Shown piece after piece: positions 1 through 8,958 of a DNA stretch of 64,000 nt. The translations under genes and the position numbers were made by a program. The notes under the pieces are model-generated. The model saw only the letters and a program-made list of their open reading frames with translations, made no database searches and had not been told where the DNA came from. Source of the stretch: JAVJRN01 sp040218415 (lineage in GTDB: Bacteria > Bacteroidota > Bacteroidia > Cytophagales > Cyclobacteriaceae); the NCBI GenBank assembly GCA_040218415.1, contig JAVJRN010000049.1:124001-188000 (forward strand), in the 5' to 3' direction. Positions within the stretch are counted from its first letter, which is position 1; each line of letters begins with the position of its first letter.

Positions 1-1269
1 GCAAAGAAAGGTTATCACCTCAATTGGGACGATTGGCACGAAAGAGATCTGCGTGATATGGTGCTACGTGACCGTAACCACCCATCTATTTTCATATGGA
101 GTATTGGTAACGAGATCAGAGAGCAGTTCGATTCTACAGGGCTCACGATCACCAGAGAACTTGCAGATATTGTGAGCGCACTTGATACTACACGAATGAT
201 CACCAGTGGGCTTACTGAGAATGAGCCAGAGAAGAATTTCATTTCACAATCAGGCGCATTGGATTTGTTGAGCTTCAATTATAAGCACGAGGCTTATGCT
301 GATTTACCAAATCGCTTCCCAGGCTACCCAATGATTGCTTCGGAGACCTCTTCAGCTTTCGCGACACGCGGGCATTACGACATGCCATCTGATAGCATTC
401 AGCGCTGGCCAGCGAAGTACAAAGAGCCCATTCCAAATGCCAATCCTGACTTCACGGTATCGGCGTATGACATGATCTCCGCATATTGGGGATCTACACA
501 TGAGGAGACATGGAGTGTAGTGAAACAGCTCGATCATATGGCTGGCATCTATGTCTGGTCAGGCTTTGATTACCTCGGAGAACCAGATCCTTATCCATAT
601 CCTGCACGGAGCTCCTATTTGGGAATCATTGACTTAGCTGGCTTTCCGAAAGACAGCTATTACCTATACCAAAGTGAATGGTCGGATAAAGATATGCTGC
701 ATGTTTTTCCCCATTGGAACTGGACTGAAGGCCAAGAAATAGACATCTGGGCCTACTTTAACAATGCTGATGAGGTAGAGCTTTATCTCAATGAAGTATC
801 GCTTGGCGCAAAATCTAAAGATGTGGAGGATCTACACCTTCAGTGGAGAGTTCCGTTTACACAGGGTACTATCAAAGCTGTTTCCAGAAAGGATGGAAAA
901 GACATCTTGGTTCGTGAAATTAAAACGGCCGGGGAACCAGCTAAAATTGAACTAACGGCAGATCGTGAAATTCTTAAAAATGACAGCTATGACTTGTCAT
1001 TCATTACGGTGGACATCACTGATGCTCAAGGAACATTAGCGCCTCATGCTGAAAATCTAATCACTTTCGAAATTTCAGGGCCAGGTAGGATAGTAGGAAC
1101 TGACAATGGTTATCAGGCCAGTTGGGAATCCTTCAAATTGCCACAGCGAAAAGCTTGGAAAGGTAAAGCTCTTGTGATCGTCCAGACCACCAAGGAGCAA
1201 GGTGAAATAATGCTTACCGCAAAGTCTGAGAATCTCTCTTCAGCTTCTGTAAAGCTCATCACTCAATAG
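1..1269 (+). CDS. Glycoside hydrolase family 2 enzyme (beta-galactosidase type), 5' end outside the window
   Basis: The reading frame is open from base 1, so the N-terminal sugar-binding and Ig-like domains lie upstream and only 422 residues are visible. The fragment starts inside the TIM barrel. The motif RNHPSIFIWSIGNE places the acid/base Glu at fragment residue 38, and the Glu of PMIASETSS (residue 115) is in the position of the GH2 nucleophile. After the barrel come two beta-sandwich regions: residues ~230-290 (DEVELYLNEVSLGAK, as in DUF4982) and ~305-400, like the GH2 C-terminal domain. No T9SS tail follows. It probably removes terminal beta-linked galactose or a related sugar from side chains. 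The family is clear; substrate specificity is inferred from the neighbouring pectin genes. Confidence 0.9.
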   Translation, partial: AKKGYHLNWDDWHERDLRDMVLRDRNHPSIFIWSIGNEIREQFDSTGLTITRELADIVSALDTTRMITSGLTENEPEKNFISQSGALDLLSFNYKHEAYADLPNRFPGYPMIASETSSAFATRGHYDMPSDSIQRWPAKYKEPIPNANPDFTVSAYDMISAYWGSTHEETWSVVKQLDHMAGIYVWSGFDYLGEPDPYPYPARSSYLGIIDLAGFPKDSYYLYQSEWSDKDMLHVFPHWNWTEGQEIDIWAYFNNADEVELYLNEVSLGAKSKDVEDLHLQWRVPFTQGTIKAVSRKDGKDILVREIKTAGEPAKIELTADREILKNDSYDLSFITVDITDAQGTLAPHAENLITFEISGPGRIVGTDNGYQASWESFKLPQRKAWKGKALVIVQTTKEQGEIMLTAKSENLSSASVKLITQ

Positions 1270-1507
1270 CTTGATTTTCTAAATATAAAAGCTGTTGATC
1301 CGAACTGAGCATTTCAGCTCTTCCCGAATATCATACTTTGAGCGTCTAATCAAGCTCAGATAAACGCCGCAGTATTATGGATTTCAGACTGTTTAGGAAT
1401 ATTCAACTAAAAAAGGCTTTGAAACTAAATACGCCTCCTTGGAGCATCACAGTACAGGGAACTATTGTCCTGAGCTCCCCATACTTTTAACCCATAATGT
1501 CAATCTT

Positions 1508-4216
1508 ATGAGTAAAAGCGTATTTCCTAAGTCATTTGTCTTTTTTCGCCCTTTACTTTTTCTTGTTTTGGCTGGACTCATGAATGGCTTGTTTGCTCAA
1601 GTAGTGCAAGTGGACTTGAACTTTTCTGGTCGCAATGAAAGTGAAGTGCATTCTCCGGATTACTCCTCATGGGTGATCAGTGGTGGTACAGAAACATCCT
1701 TCACAAAGTCTGGTGTCGAGTTTAAATTCTCCTCCAATGGCTTTTCCTCAGGCTGGTACAAGGCCGGTATTCAGTCTCCAAATTTCGCTAGACTTGTAAG
1801 CGATGGATTGACTTCAGGAGATATTACGCTTACCATTTCAGGTCTTCCAGCAGGAAAGCATACGTTACTATCTTTTCATAATTCCTTTAGTAACCCAGAG
1901 ACAAACACTTTTTCAAATATTGAGATTTACAATGGAGATCAACTGCTGATTGATGACTTTCAACAAAGCAATCGTGTACTTAAAGACTCAGACGCAGCTA
2001 CTGCTTATATCACCTTCCAAGTGTCTGCTGGTGAAACTGCTGAGATCAGATTTCGAGTTGAACCTGCTAGCACTAGCTCCGACAAATCAGTTTATATAAA
2101 TGGTTTTGAGCTGAATACACCCGACGCAGCAAGGCAATCAAGTCAGCCTTATCCAAGCCATATGGATGAACATGCCGATGCAGATAATGGCTCCATAGAA
2201 CTAACTTGGAAAGCTGCCACTGATGCATTGTCTCACAATTTCTATATTGGTACGAACCAAGAGGAAGTCACGAACGCAGACCCTGGTTCTTCTCTGTTTA
2301 AGGGAAACCAGATATCTACCAAATATCTACAAACCATCAATCTCTGCGATCCTTATTACTGGAGAGTAGATGGGGTTTTTAAAGATGATACGGTCCGTGG
2401 TGATGTGTGGTATTTCAAACCAAGACATCTCGCATTTGAGGGTGCCGAAGGATATGGAAGGTTTGCCATTGGAGGACGCGGTGGGTCTGTGGTTGCGGTT
2501 ACCAATTTGAATGACGATGGCCCTGGTAGTTTGAGGGAAGCAGTCACTAACAGCATTGGTCCTCGAACAGTGGTTTTTAATGTTTCGGGTCTTATCGAGC
2601 TGAAGTCAAGACTCACCCTAACTGACGATTATGTTACTGTGGCCGGACAAACCGCTCCTGGTAAAGGCATATGTATTAAGGGTGCACCATTTGGAATGAG
2701 CGGAGCTTCGGATGGCATCATCAGGTTCATGCGAGTGAGAGTAGGATCGGGCACCACTTATGATGGCATGGGCATGCAAGGTGGAAAGAACTCCATCATA
2801 GATCATAGTTCTATCAGCTGGACGATCGACGAATCTTTTAGCTCTCGCAGTGGTCAAAATATTACGCTACAGCGAACCCTCATAAGTGAACCGCTTAATC
2901 AAGCAGGTCATCAAAACTATCCTGCTGGTACAAAACATGGGTATGCTGCTAGTATAAGTGGAGATATAGGAAGCTTTCACCACAATTTATTGGCGCATAG
3001 CTATGGCAGAAACTGGAGCCTTGCAGGAGGACTTACAGGAGATGGTATTTACGCTGGCAGATTAGATATCTCCAATAATGTGGTTTACAATTTTGGCAAA
3101 AGAACGACAGATGGGGGAGCCCATGAAGTCAATTTCATTGCGAATTATTATAAACCTGGCCCAGGCCATCAAGGTAATAACTATGCGTTAAATGCACAGT
3201 ATGACAATTTCCCAGGAACCCAACGCTACTATTTTGCTGGTAATGTTATGCCCGGCTATTTCGATGAATCGAATCAGGAAAAAGGCAGAAGGTACTCTGG
3301 CTCTCCACAAGGCTATTCGCCATGGGTCGATCAAGCATTTTTTCCTTCTCAGATCACACTTCAGACGGCTTATGAAGCCTATAAAGATGTCATCTCAGAT
3401 GTAGGGAGTAATCAACCGCTAGATATGCACGACATACGAGTGCTCCAAGAAACATTTAATGGCACGGCAAAGTACCAAGGAAGTAAAACGCGCATTCCCG
3501 GAATGCCCGATAGTCAAGAGGATGTAGGTGGATGGGAAGATTATCCTGAGGAATCAAGACCTGAAAATTGGGATACCGACGAAGACGGAATGCCGAATTG
3601 GTGGGAAGATTTGGTTGGTCTGGATAAGGATCATCAAGATGGCACAGCGGACGCAGACCTTGACGGATATACCAATTTGGAAGAATACCTCATGTGGTTA
3701 GCGAGTAATCATCACATCCTTGAAGACGACTCGGTACTTTCGATTGACCTGAAAGACTATGCTTTAGGTTATGGTAATGATCCTGTTTTTGAAATTCTAA
3801 GCATGGAAAACTTGCAGGTAGTGCTAGAAGAAGGTGTCAATATAGCTAAAGTAACACCTGATAAGGTTGGTCTTGGCAATTTTAGATATAAGGTGAAAGA
3901 TGCCGAGGGAGACACTAAGATCATTCAAGTGAATGTGGCGGCATGTTCTTCTGCAGAGGAAGTTACTTTACTGGAAGTCGGTAAAAAGACTGTTACCATT
4001 TTGTACCCAAACCCAGTGACTGACCTGGTAAGACTGGAAAGCGAGCGTTTCATTCAGAGCTATGAAGTCTTTGACCTGAATGGTAAAAGAGTATTGATGG
4101 CTGATGAACTAAATGCTAGCGCTGTGGAAATTGATATGTCAAGCTTGAATCAGGGAATCTATTTTCTTAAAATAGTCGGTGAAGACCAAATAGAAACTCT
4201 AAAAATCGTCAAGTAG
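1508..4216 (+). CDS. Secreted PL1-type pectate lyase with T9SS sorting domain
   Basis: Predicted endo-acting lyase that cleaves polygalacturonate by beta-elimination outside the cell. The frame is open from a TTG at 1439, but the ATG at 1508 directly gives a signal peptide (MSKSVFPKSF, a hydrophobic run, then GLFAQ), so 902 residues are preferred. An N-terminal beta-sandwich (residues ~35-205) may bind carbohydrate, and a fibronectin-like segment follows to ~305. The PL1 beta-helix begins at EGAEGYGRFAIGGRGG and carries IIDHSSISWTIDES and the LLAHSYGRN strand. Near the C-terminus DTDEDGMPNWWEDL and DADLDGYTNLEEYL look like calcium-binding DxDxDG loops. The last ~75 residues (LYPNPVTDLVRLES to GIYFLKIV) are a type A T9SS tail. 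The next gene follows after 23 bases, which suggests co-transcription. Confidence 0.92.
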   Translation: MSKSVFPKSFVFFRPLLFLVLAGLMNGLFAQVVQVDLNFSGRNESEVHSPDYSSWVISGGTETSFTKSGVEFKFSSNGFSSGWYKAGIQSPNFARLVSDGLTSGDITLTISGLPAGKHTLLSFHNSFSNPETNTFSNIEIYNGDQLLIDDFQQSNRVLKDSDAATAYITFQVSAGETAEIRFRVEPASTSSDKSVYINGFELNTPDAARQSSQPYPSHMDEHADADNGSIELTWKAATDALSHNFYIGTNQEEVTNADPGSSLFKGNQISTKYLQTINLCDPYYWRVDGVFKDDTVRGDVWYFKPRHLAFEGAEGYGRFAIGGRGGSVVAVTNLNDDGPGSLREAVTNSIGPRTVVFNVSGLIELKSRLTLTDDYVTVAGQTAPGKGICIKGAPFGMSGASDGIIRFMRVRVGSGTTYDGMGMQGGKNSIIDHSSISWTIDESFSSRSGQNITLQRTLISEPLNQAGHQNYPAGTKHGYAASISGDIGSFHHNLLAHSYGRNWSLAGGLTGDGIYAGRLDISNNVVYNFGKRTTDGGAHEVNFIANYYKPGPGHQGNNYALNAQYDNFPGTQRYYFAGNVMPGYFDESNQEKGRRYSGSPQGYSPWVDQAFFPSQITLQTAYEAYKDVISDVGSNQPLDMHDIRVLQETFNGTAKYQGSKTRIPGMPDSQEDVGGWEDYPEESRPENWDTDEDGMPNWWEDLVGLDKDHQDGTADADLDGYTNLEEYLMWLASNHHILEDDSVLSIDLKDYALGYGNDPVFEILSMENLQVVLEEGVNIAKVTPDKVGLGNFRYKVKDAEGDTKIIQVNVAACSSAEEVTLLEVGKKTVTILYPNPVTDLVRLESERFIQSYEVFDLNGKRVLMADELNASAVEIDMSSLNQGIYFLKIVGEDQIETLKIVK

Positions 4217-4239
4217 CTGGACTTACTCCTTCTCAATAA

Positions 4240-6492
4240 ATGAAACAAACGAACTACGCCTTAGTCGATTTTCTGGATTTTGACTTGTCCGGAGACCAAA
4301 AGGAATACTTATGGCGAGCAGGCAAACCACTCGATGCAAGATCAAATAGTGACAGAAGTATAATCATCGATATACCCTTTCAAAGACAACTTCAAGCAGT
4401 AGATCTTGCTTTGGATATAGATGCAGAACCTGTTGTACATCAGCTTATTATACGCTATTACGGTAGTAATAAATTAAGAGCTACGATCGATTTTGGGGAG
4501 CCATCTTCGCTTGAATCTGAGATGCTCCAAATGACTGACTTAAAGCCTCAAAAACTGAAAGTCGTGAAGGATGAAACTGTTTGGAGGATATTAAATAGTA
4601 ATGATGAGGCCGTAGTGGTTATAGACCTAAGCGAACCACTAATAGACTATTGGAGCGATTTGCTGCCTCCTCCTGTGGAGAGGCTATCCATGAGTTTTTA
4701 TCCAGATGGTAAAACCAGAATTAAGCTGAGCGATGACGACCAATTCTTTCCTGCAAGGGTAGAGTCCTTTGGGCTAGCCTACATCGAAAAGGAGGGGAAA
4801 ATTGATAGATCCACATTTTCGCTCCATGCAAAGAACGACGAGTGTTTTGGTGGTACAGGAGAGCGATTCACTAAAATGGACCTTTCGGGAAAAACATTTT
4901 TTCTGAAAAATCAAGACGGACAAGGTGTCAACAATCGAAGAACTTATAAAAACATTCCATTCTATCTATCTAGCGAAAATTATGGATTGTTTTTGCACAC
5001 TTCATCCTATGCGAAATTTTCATTGGCAGATCATTCTACGAGAGCCGCACAGCTGCTGGTAGAGGATAGCAGCGTGGACGTTTTCCTCTTTGCAGGAGAC
5101 AATCCAGAGCAAATCCTGAAGCAGTATCGCGACATTACAGGCTTTCCTTCCATGCCACCGCTTTGGAGCTATGGTGTATGGATGAGTCGCATGACCTATT
5201 TTTCAGCAGAGGAAGTAGAGGGAATTTGTGATCGACTGAGAACAGATAAATTTCCATGTGATGTCATTCATTTGGACACAGGATGGTTTGAGACAGACTG
5301 GCTATGTGAATGGAAATTCAATAAGGAGCGCTTCCCGGATCCAAAGGCTTTTGTACATAAGTTGAAGGAAGATGGTTTTAGAGTTAGCCTTTGGCAAATG
5401 CCATACATCGCCAAAGAAGCTGAGCAACACGATGAAGCGATAGCCAATAATTATGTGGGTCCTTTGCAGGCAAGTAGAGCGCAAGGCGGCTCTAATTTTA
5501 GTGCTTTGGACTATGCTGGCACCATAGACTTCACTTATCCTGAGGCAGTGGAGTGGTACAAAGACCTACTCAGGAAGCTGCTTGAAATGGGAGTTGTCTG
5601 CATCAAAACAGACTTTGGGGAGGAGATCCATATGGAAGCGAGTTATCATGGCATGAGCCCTGAAAAGCTCAACAATCTCTACGCGCTACTTTATCAAAAG
5701 GCGGCTTATGAAGTTACCGAGGAAATGACCGGAGACGGAATTATTTGGGCTCGGGCAGGCTGGGCTGGATGTCAGAGATATCCGCTCCATTGGGGTGGAG
5801 ATGCGGCTTGCTCATGGGACGGCATGGCAGGATCGATCAAAGGGGGACTGCATCTAGGTTTATCAGGATTTGCGTATTGGAGTCACGATGTTCCCGGTTT
5901 TCATGGCGTACCCAATTTCATGAATTCGGTCATCCCAGTCGATCTCTATGTGCGTTGGACTCAATTTGGGGTATTCAGTTCGCACCTTCGCTATCACGGT
6001 ACATCCAAGCGCGAACCATATGAGTACCCAGAAATAGCCGATATCGTGAGGAGCTGGTGGAACCTGCGTTATGCTTTGATTCCATACATTTTGGAGGTCA
6101 GTGAACAAGCTTTGGATACTGGATATCCTGTACTCCGAGCCATGATCTTTCATCATCCAAATGATAAAACTTGTTGGCACATTGATGACCAATACTATTT
6201 CGGTGATCAAATCTTGGTAGCACCTATCATGAATTCGGAAAACAAAAGAGATGTGTATTTGCCAGAAGGTGATTGGATCTGTTTCTTTTCAGGAAAAGAG
6301 TACGGAGGTAATCAATGGATCAAAGGTTACGATTCGTCTCTCAAAGATATGCCAGTATTTGTACTAAAAGATTCGGCTTTGTCGGTATATCCAGAGATCG
6401 TACAATGCACAGACGAGATGAATATGGACAAGGTGGTAACTATCTCAATTGATCAAAACTTTAAAGGCATTTGGAATCAACTGACACTATAA
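4240..6492 (+). CDS. GH31 alpha-xylosidase/alpha-glucosidase family enzyme, cytoplasmic
   Basis: Predicted to release alpha-linked xylose (or glucose) from non-reducing ends of imported oligosaccharides. It has 750 residues, close to the length of E. coli YicI, and no signal peptide. The nucleophile motif CIKTDFGEE (Asp458) has the KTDFGE form typical of YicI-like alpha-xylosidases. The general acid is Asp521 in HWGGDAACSWD. An N-terminal beta-sandwich (residues ~1-240) precedes the barrel (~300-620). Lack of an export signal, with a sodium symporter two genes downstream, suggests it acts inside the cell. The xylosidase call rests on the motif; a xylogalacturonan or xyloglucan side-chain source is inference. 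Confidence 0.9.
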   Translation: MKQTNYALVDFLDFDLSGDQKEYLWRAGKPLDARSNSDRSIIIDIPFQRQLQAVDLALDIDAEPVVHQLIIRYYGSNKLRATIDFGEPSSLESEMLQMTDLKPQKLKVVKDETVWRILNSNDEAVVVIDLSEPLIDYWSDLLPPPVERLSMSFYPDGKTRIKLSDDDQFFPARVESFGLAYIEKEGKIDRSTFSLHAKNDECFGGTGERFTKMDLSGKTFFLKNQDGQGVNNRRTYKNIPFYLSSENYGLFLHTSSYAKFSLADHSTRAAQLLVEDSSVDVFLFAGDNPEQILKQYRDITGFPSMPPLWSYGVWMSRMTYFSAEEVEGICDRLRTDKFPCDVIHLDTGWFETDWLCEWKFNKERFPDPKAFVHKLKEDGFRVSLWQMPYIAKEAEQHDEAIANNYVGPLQASRAQGGSNFSALDYAGTIDFTYPEAVEWYKDLLRKLLEMGVVCIKTDFGEEIHMEASYHGMSPEKLNNLYALLYQKAAYEVTEEMTGDGIIWARAGWAGCQRYPLHWGGDAACSWDGMAGSIKGGLHLGLSGFAYWSHDVPGFHGVPNFMNSVIPVDLYVRWTQFGVFSSHLRYHGTSKREPYEYPEIADIVRSWWNLRYALIPYILEVSEQALDTGYPVLRAMIFHHPNDKTCWHIDDQYYFGDQILVAPIMNSENKRDVYLPEGDWICFFSGKEYGGNQWIKGYDSSLKDMPVFVLKDSALSVYPEIVQCTDEMNMDKVVTISIDQNFKGIWNQLTL

Positions 6493-6534
6493 GTGTGCTA
6501 GTAAAGAAGATATTGAACGTAAAATTATTATAAA

Positions 6535-7275
6535 ATGAGCACGGTAATTACTAATGAACAAATAGAACACTATCACAAAGAAGGCTTTGTGATTCTCAGA
6601 AATGTGATTTCACAGGAAATGATCGAGAAAATTCAAGGCGAATGTGAGCGATTCATCAAAGAAAAAGATGATGAGATGGACGCCAAAGGTGTGGAAGTCG
6701 ATGAAATCAATCACAAAGGGAAGCGCTACTTCATTGCGATGAAAAGCCCAAAAAGCGAACCAATGCAGGAGTTGCTTTATGGCAAAGAAATGGAAGAAAT
6801 CACCCGATCTATTTTAGGTGAAAATGTGTATTTGTTCCTTGAACAATTTGTAGTGAAGGCTGCCGACAAAGGAATGAAATTCTCATGGCACCAGGATTCT
6901 GGTTATGTAAAACAGCAGCACGACACTTACCTATCTTGCTGGATGCCTCTCGATGATGTGGACGAAGTGAATGGAACTGTTTACTTGCTGCCATATTCTG
7001 TGGCTGGTGGCGATACGCTTATCGAGCACGAACTAGAGGAAGGAACCAATGACCGCATCGGATATCATGGTGATAATCCAGGTGTTCCAGCCATTTTGAA
7101 AAGAGGAGATATCGCTTTGTTTTCGAGTGTTTGTTTTCACAGAAGCGGTTCCAATAATACAGACAAGTCACGCAGAGTATTGCTCATGCAATATTCTAAA
7201 GCCCCAATTTTGGAAGGAGAGAAGCCACTATACTTTGCAGAACCATTTGTAGTGGATGGAGCCACAGTCAAATAG
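6535..7275 (+). CDS. Phytanoyl-CoA dioxygenase (PhyH)-family Fe(II)/2-oxoglutarate oxygenase
   Basis: Non-haem iron oxygenase of 246 residues. The iron-binding facial triad is visible as His119-x-Asp121 (FSWHQDSGYV) and His202 (SSVCFHRSGS), followed by Arg213 (DKSRRV), which would hold the 2-oxoglutarate carboxylate. The N-terminus (IEHYHKEGFVILRNVIS) is typical of the PhyH family. There is no signal peptide, so it is cytoplasmic. It sits between a GH31 and a sodium:sugar symporter inside a sugar-catabolic gene run, so the substrate is more likely a sugar derivative or plant secondary compound than phytanoyl-CoA. That substrate idea is inference; the fold and cofactor assignment are firm. Confidence 0.85.
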   Translation: MSTVITNEQIEHYHKEGFVILRNVISQEMIEKIQGECERFIKEKDDEMDAKGVEVDEINHKGKRYFIAMKSPKSEPMQELLYGKEMEEITRSILGENVYLFLEQFVVKAADKGMKFSWHQDSGYVKQQHDTYLSCWMPLDDVDEVNGTVYLLPYSVAGGDTLIEHELEEGTNDRIGYHGDNPGVPAILKRGDIALFSSVCFHRSGSNNTDKSRRVLLMQYSKAPILEGEKPLYFAEPFVVDGATVK

Positions 7276-7304
7276 GCGAGCATGTAATTAAGTCAAAAGT
7301 ACTG

Positions 7305-7338
7305 ACCAGTTAGATACTAGCTGGTTCGGTTATTTTTT
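7305..7338 (+). terminator. Rho-independent terminator or attenuator between PhyH and symporter genes
   Basis: ACCAGTTAG and CTAGCTGGT pair in a nine-base stem (one G-U pair) around an ATA loop. Five bases later a T-rich run (TATTTTTT) follows. It ends 26 bases before the symporter ATG and may set lower expression downstream or end the GH31/PhyH transcript. Confidence 0.6.
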
Positions 7339-7364
7339 GACCAATACCAACTAACCCCTCAAAA

Positions 7365-8954
7365 ATGGAAAATATCAACGATTACCTGCAGACTATAGAT
7401 TTCGTGATAGTCGGATTATACCTTGTAGTTCTCATTGGTATAGGATATTGGGTAAGCTTTGTTAAGAAAAAGAAGGGTGATGATGAAAACCTTTTCCTAG
7501 CAGGTAAAACCCTCAAATGGCACAGTATAGGTCTCACGATGTGGGGTACCAATGTGGGGCCATCTATGCTGATTGCATCTGCCAGTATTGGTTATACGAC
7601 CGGGATTGTAGCTGGAAACTTTGGCTGGTATGCCTTTCCATTTATCTTCTTACTAGCCGTGGTATTTGCACCGAAATATTTGAAGGCTGAAGTTCAAACT
7701 TTGCCAGAGTTTATGGGAAAGCGCTTTGGTCAGTCTACACGTAATATTTTGGCTTGGTACACGACTATTACCATTTTGATTTCTTGGTTGGCGTTGACAT
7801 TATTTGCCGGTGGTATCTTGGTCGGTCAGATTCTAGACTTACCACTTTGGGCTTCTGTGATAATTTTGGTGACAATAGCTGCCTTCTTCGCGATTGCAGG
7901 AGGTTTAGAGGCGATTGCTTATACCAACGTGTTCCAGATGATTCTTTTGATCGTGGTTTCTGGTGCACTTACAGTTGTAGGTGTAATGAAAGCTGGTGGT
8001 CCTGTGGAAGTATTCAATTCAGTTCCAGGACATTATTGGAACCTACTGCTGCCAATGGATGATCCGAGTTATCCTTGGCTGGCCATTGCGCTGGGTTACC
8101 CTGTTATGGGTGTTTGGTTTTGGTGTACTGATCAAAGCATGGTACAATCTGTACTTGGCGCAAAAAACCTCAAACAAGGACAAATGGGAGCCAATTTCAC
8201 AGGTTGGCTGAAGATTTTTGATGTAGCACTGTTTATCATCCCGGGGATAGTCTGTTTTACTTTATTTCCTGATCTGGACAATCCTGACGAAGCATATATG
8301 ACCATGGTCACTCGTTTATTTCCTGCGGGAATGACCGGTTTGGTGATGGCTGTATTGATTGCAGCTTTGGTAAGTACGATCGACTCAGCGCTCAATTCTT
8401 TGAGCACAGTATTTACGATGGATATCTACGTTAAGAGATTCAAACCAGAAGCCACGCAGCAGGAAATTGTAAAATTTGGTAGAATAATCATGGCCATAGG
8501 CGCTGTATTGGGTGTAGTGATGGCGATTGGAATAGACAGCATCAAAGGCCTGAACTTGTTTGACGTATTCCAATCAGTACTAGGTTTCATAGCTCCGCCA
8601 CTCTCGGTAGTATTCCTAACAGGAGTTTTTTGGAAAAAGATGACCACCAAAGCTGCTAATGCTATTTTGATCGTGGGAACCATCGTGAGTATAGGCACAG
8701 GTATCGTTTACCTTTTTGTATTGCCGTCAGCCGAGTACGATTTCTGGCCTCACTTTCTCATGCTATCCTTTTACATTTTTGCGTTTTTGATGGTATTGGC
8801 ATGGATCCTTGCCTCTTTAGACAAAGAAGGCCAAAAGCAGATTCCTGAACTGAAAATGCGAGGTGTTGCAATGCCTGAGCGCAGTGTCATGATTGCATGG
8901 GGAGCGCTCATTGTGGTTATGATTGGTTTGTACTTATTCTTTAATGGAAATTAA
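7365..8954 (+). CDS. Sodium:solute symporter (SSS/SGLT family)
   Basis: Inner-membrane sugar or uronate importer driven by the sodium gradient. The 529 residues contain about 13-14 hydrophobic segments. SSS-family signatures include FLAGKTLKWHSIGLTMWGTN near the start (non-helical loop after TM1), GGLEAIAYTNVFQ in the middle, and the A-LVSTIDSALNSLSTVFTMDIY stretch typical of SGLT proteins. A terminator-like hairpin precedes it, and the next gene (GH2) starts four bases after its stop, so the two are coupled. The substrate cannot be read from sequence; galactose or xylose would suit the GH2 and GH31 neighbours. Confidence 0.9.
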   Translation: MENINDYLQTIDFVIVGLYLVVLIGIGYWVSFVKKKKGDDENLFLAGKTLKWHSIGLTMWGTNVGPSMLIASASIGYTTGIVAGNFGWYAFPFIFLLAVVFAPKYLKAEVQTLPEFMGKRFGQSTRNILAWYTTITILISWLALTLFAGGILVGQILDLPLWASVIILVTIAAFFAIAGGLEAIAYTNVFQMILLIVVSGALTVVGVMKAGGPVEVFNSVPGHYWNLLLPMDDPSYPWLAIALGYPVMGVWFWCTDQSMVQSVLGAKNLKQGQMGANFTGWLKIFDVALFIIPGIVCFTLFPDLDNPDEAYMTMVTRLFPAGMTGLVMAVLIAALVSTIDSALNSLSTVFTMDIYVKRFKPEATQQEIVKFGRIIMAIGAVLGVVMAIGIDSIKGLNLFDVFQSVLGFIAPPLSVVFLTGVFWKKMTTKAANAILIVGTIVSIGTGIVYLFVLPSAEYDFWPHFLMLSFYIFAFLMVLAWILASLDKEGQKQIPELKMRGVAMPERSVMIAWGALIVVMIGLYLFFNGN

Positions 8955-8958
8955 GCTT

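Noticed and set aside
1439..1507. Upstream TTG start for the PL1 gene at 1439
   Set aside because: It would add 23 residues before a complete signal peptide that starts at ATG 1508.
8923..8958. Start of the GH2 gene inside the symporter gene
   Set aside because: It would place residues before the signal peptide; ATG 8959 or 8965, just after the symporter stop, is better.
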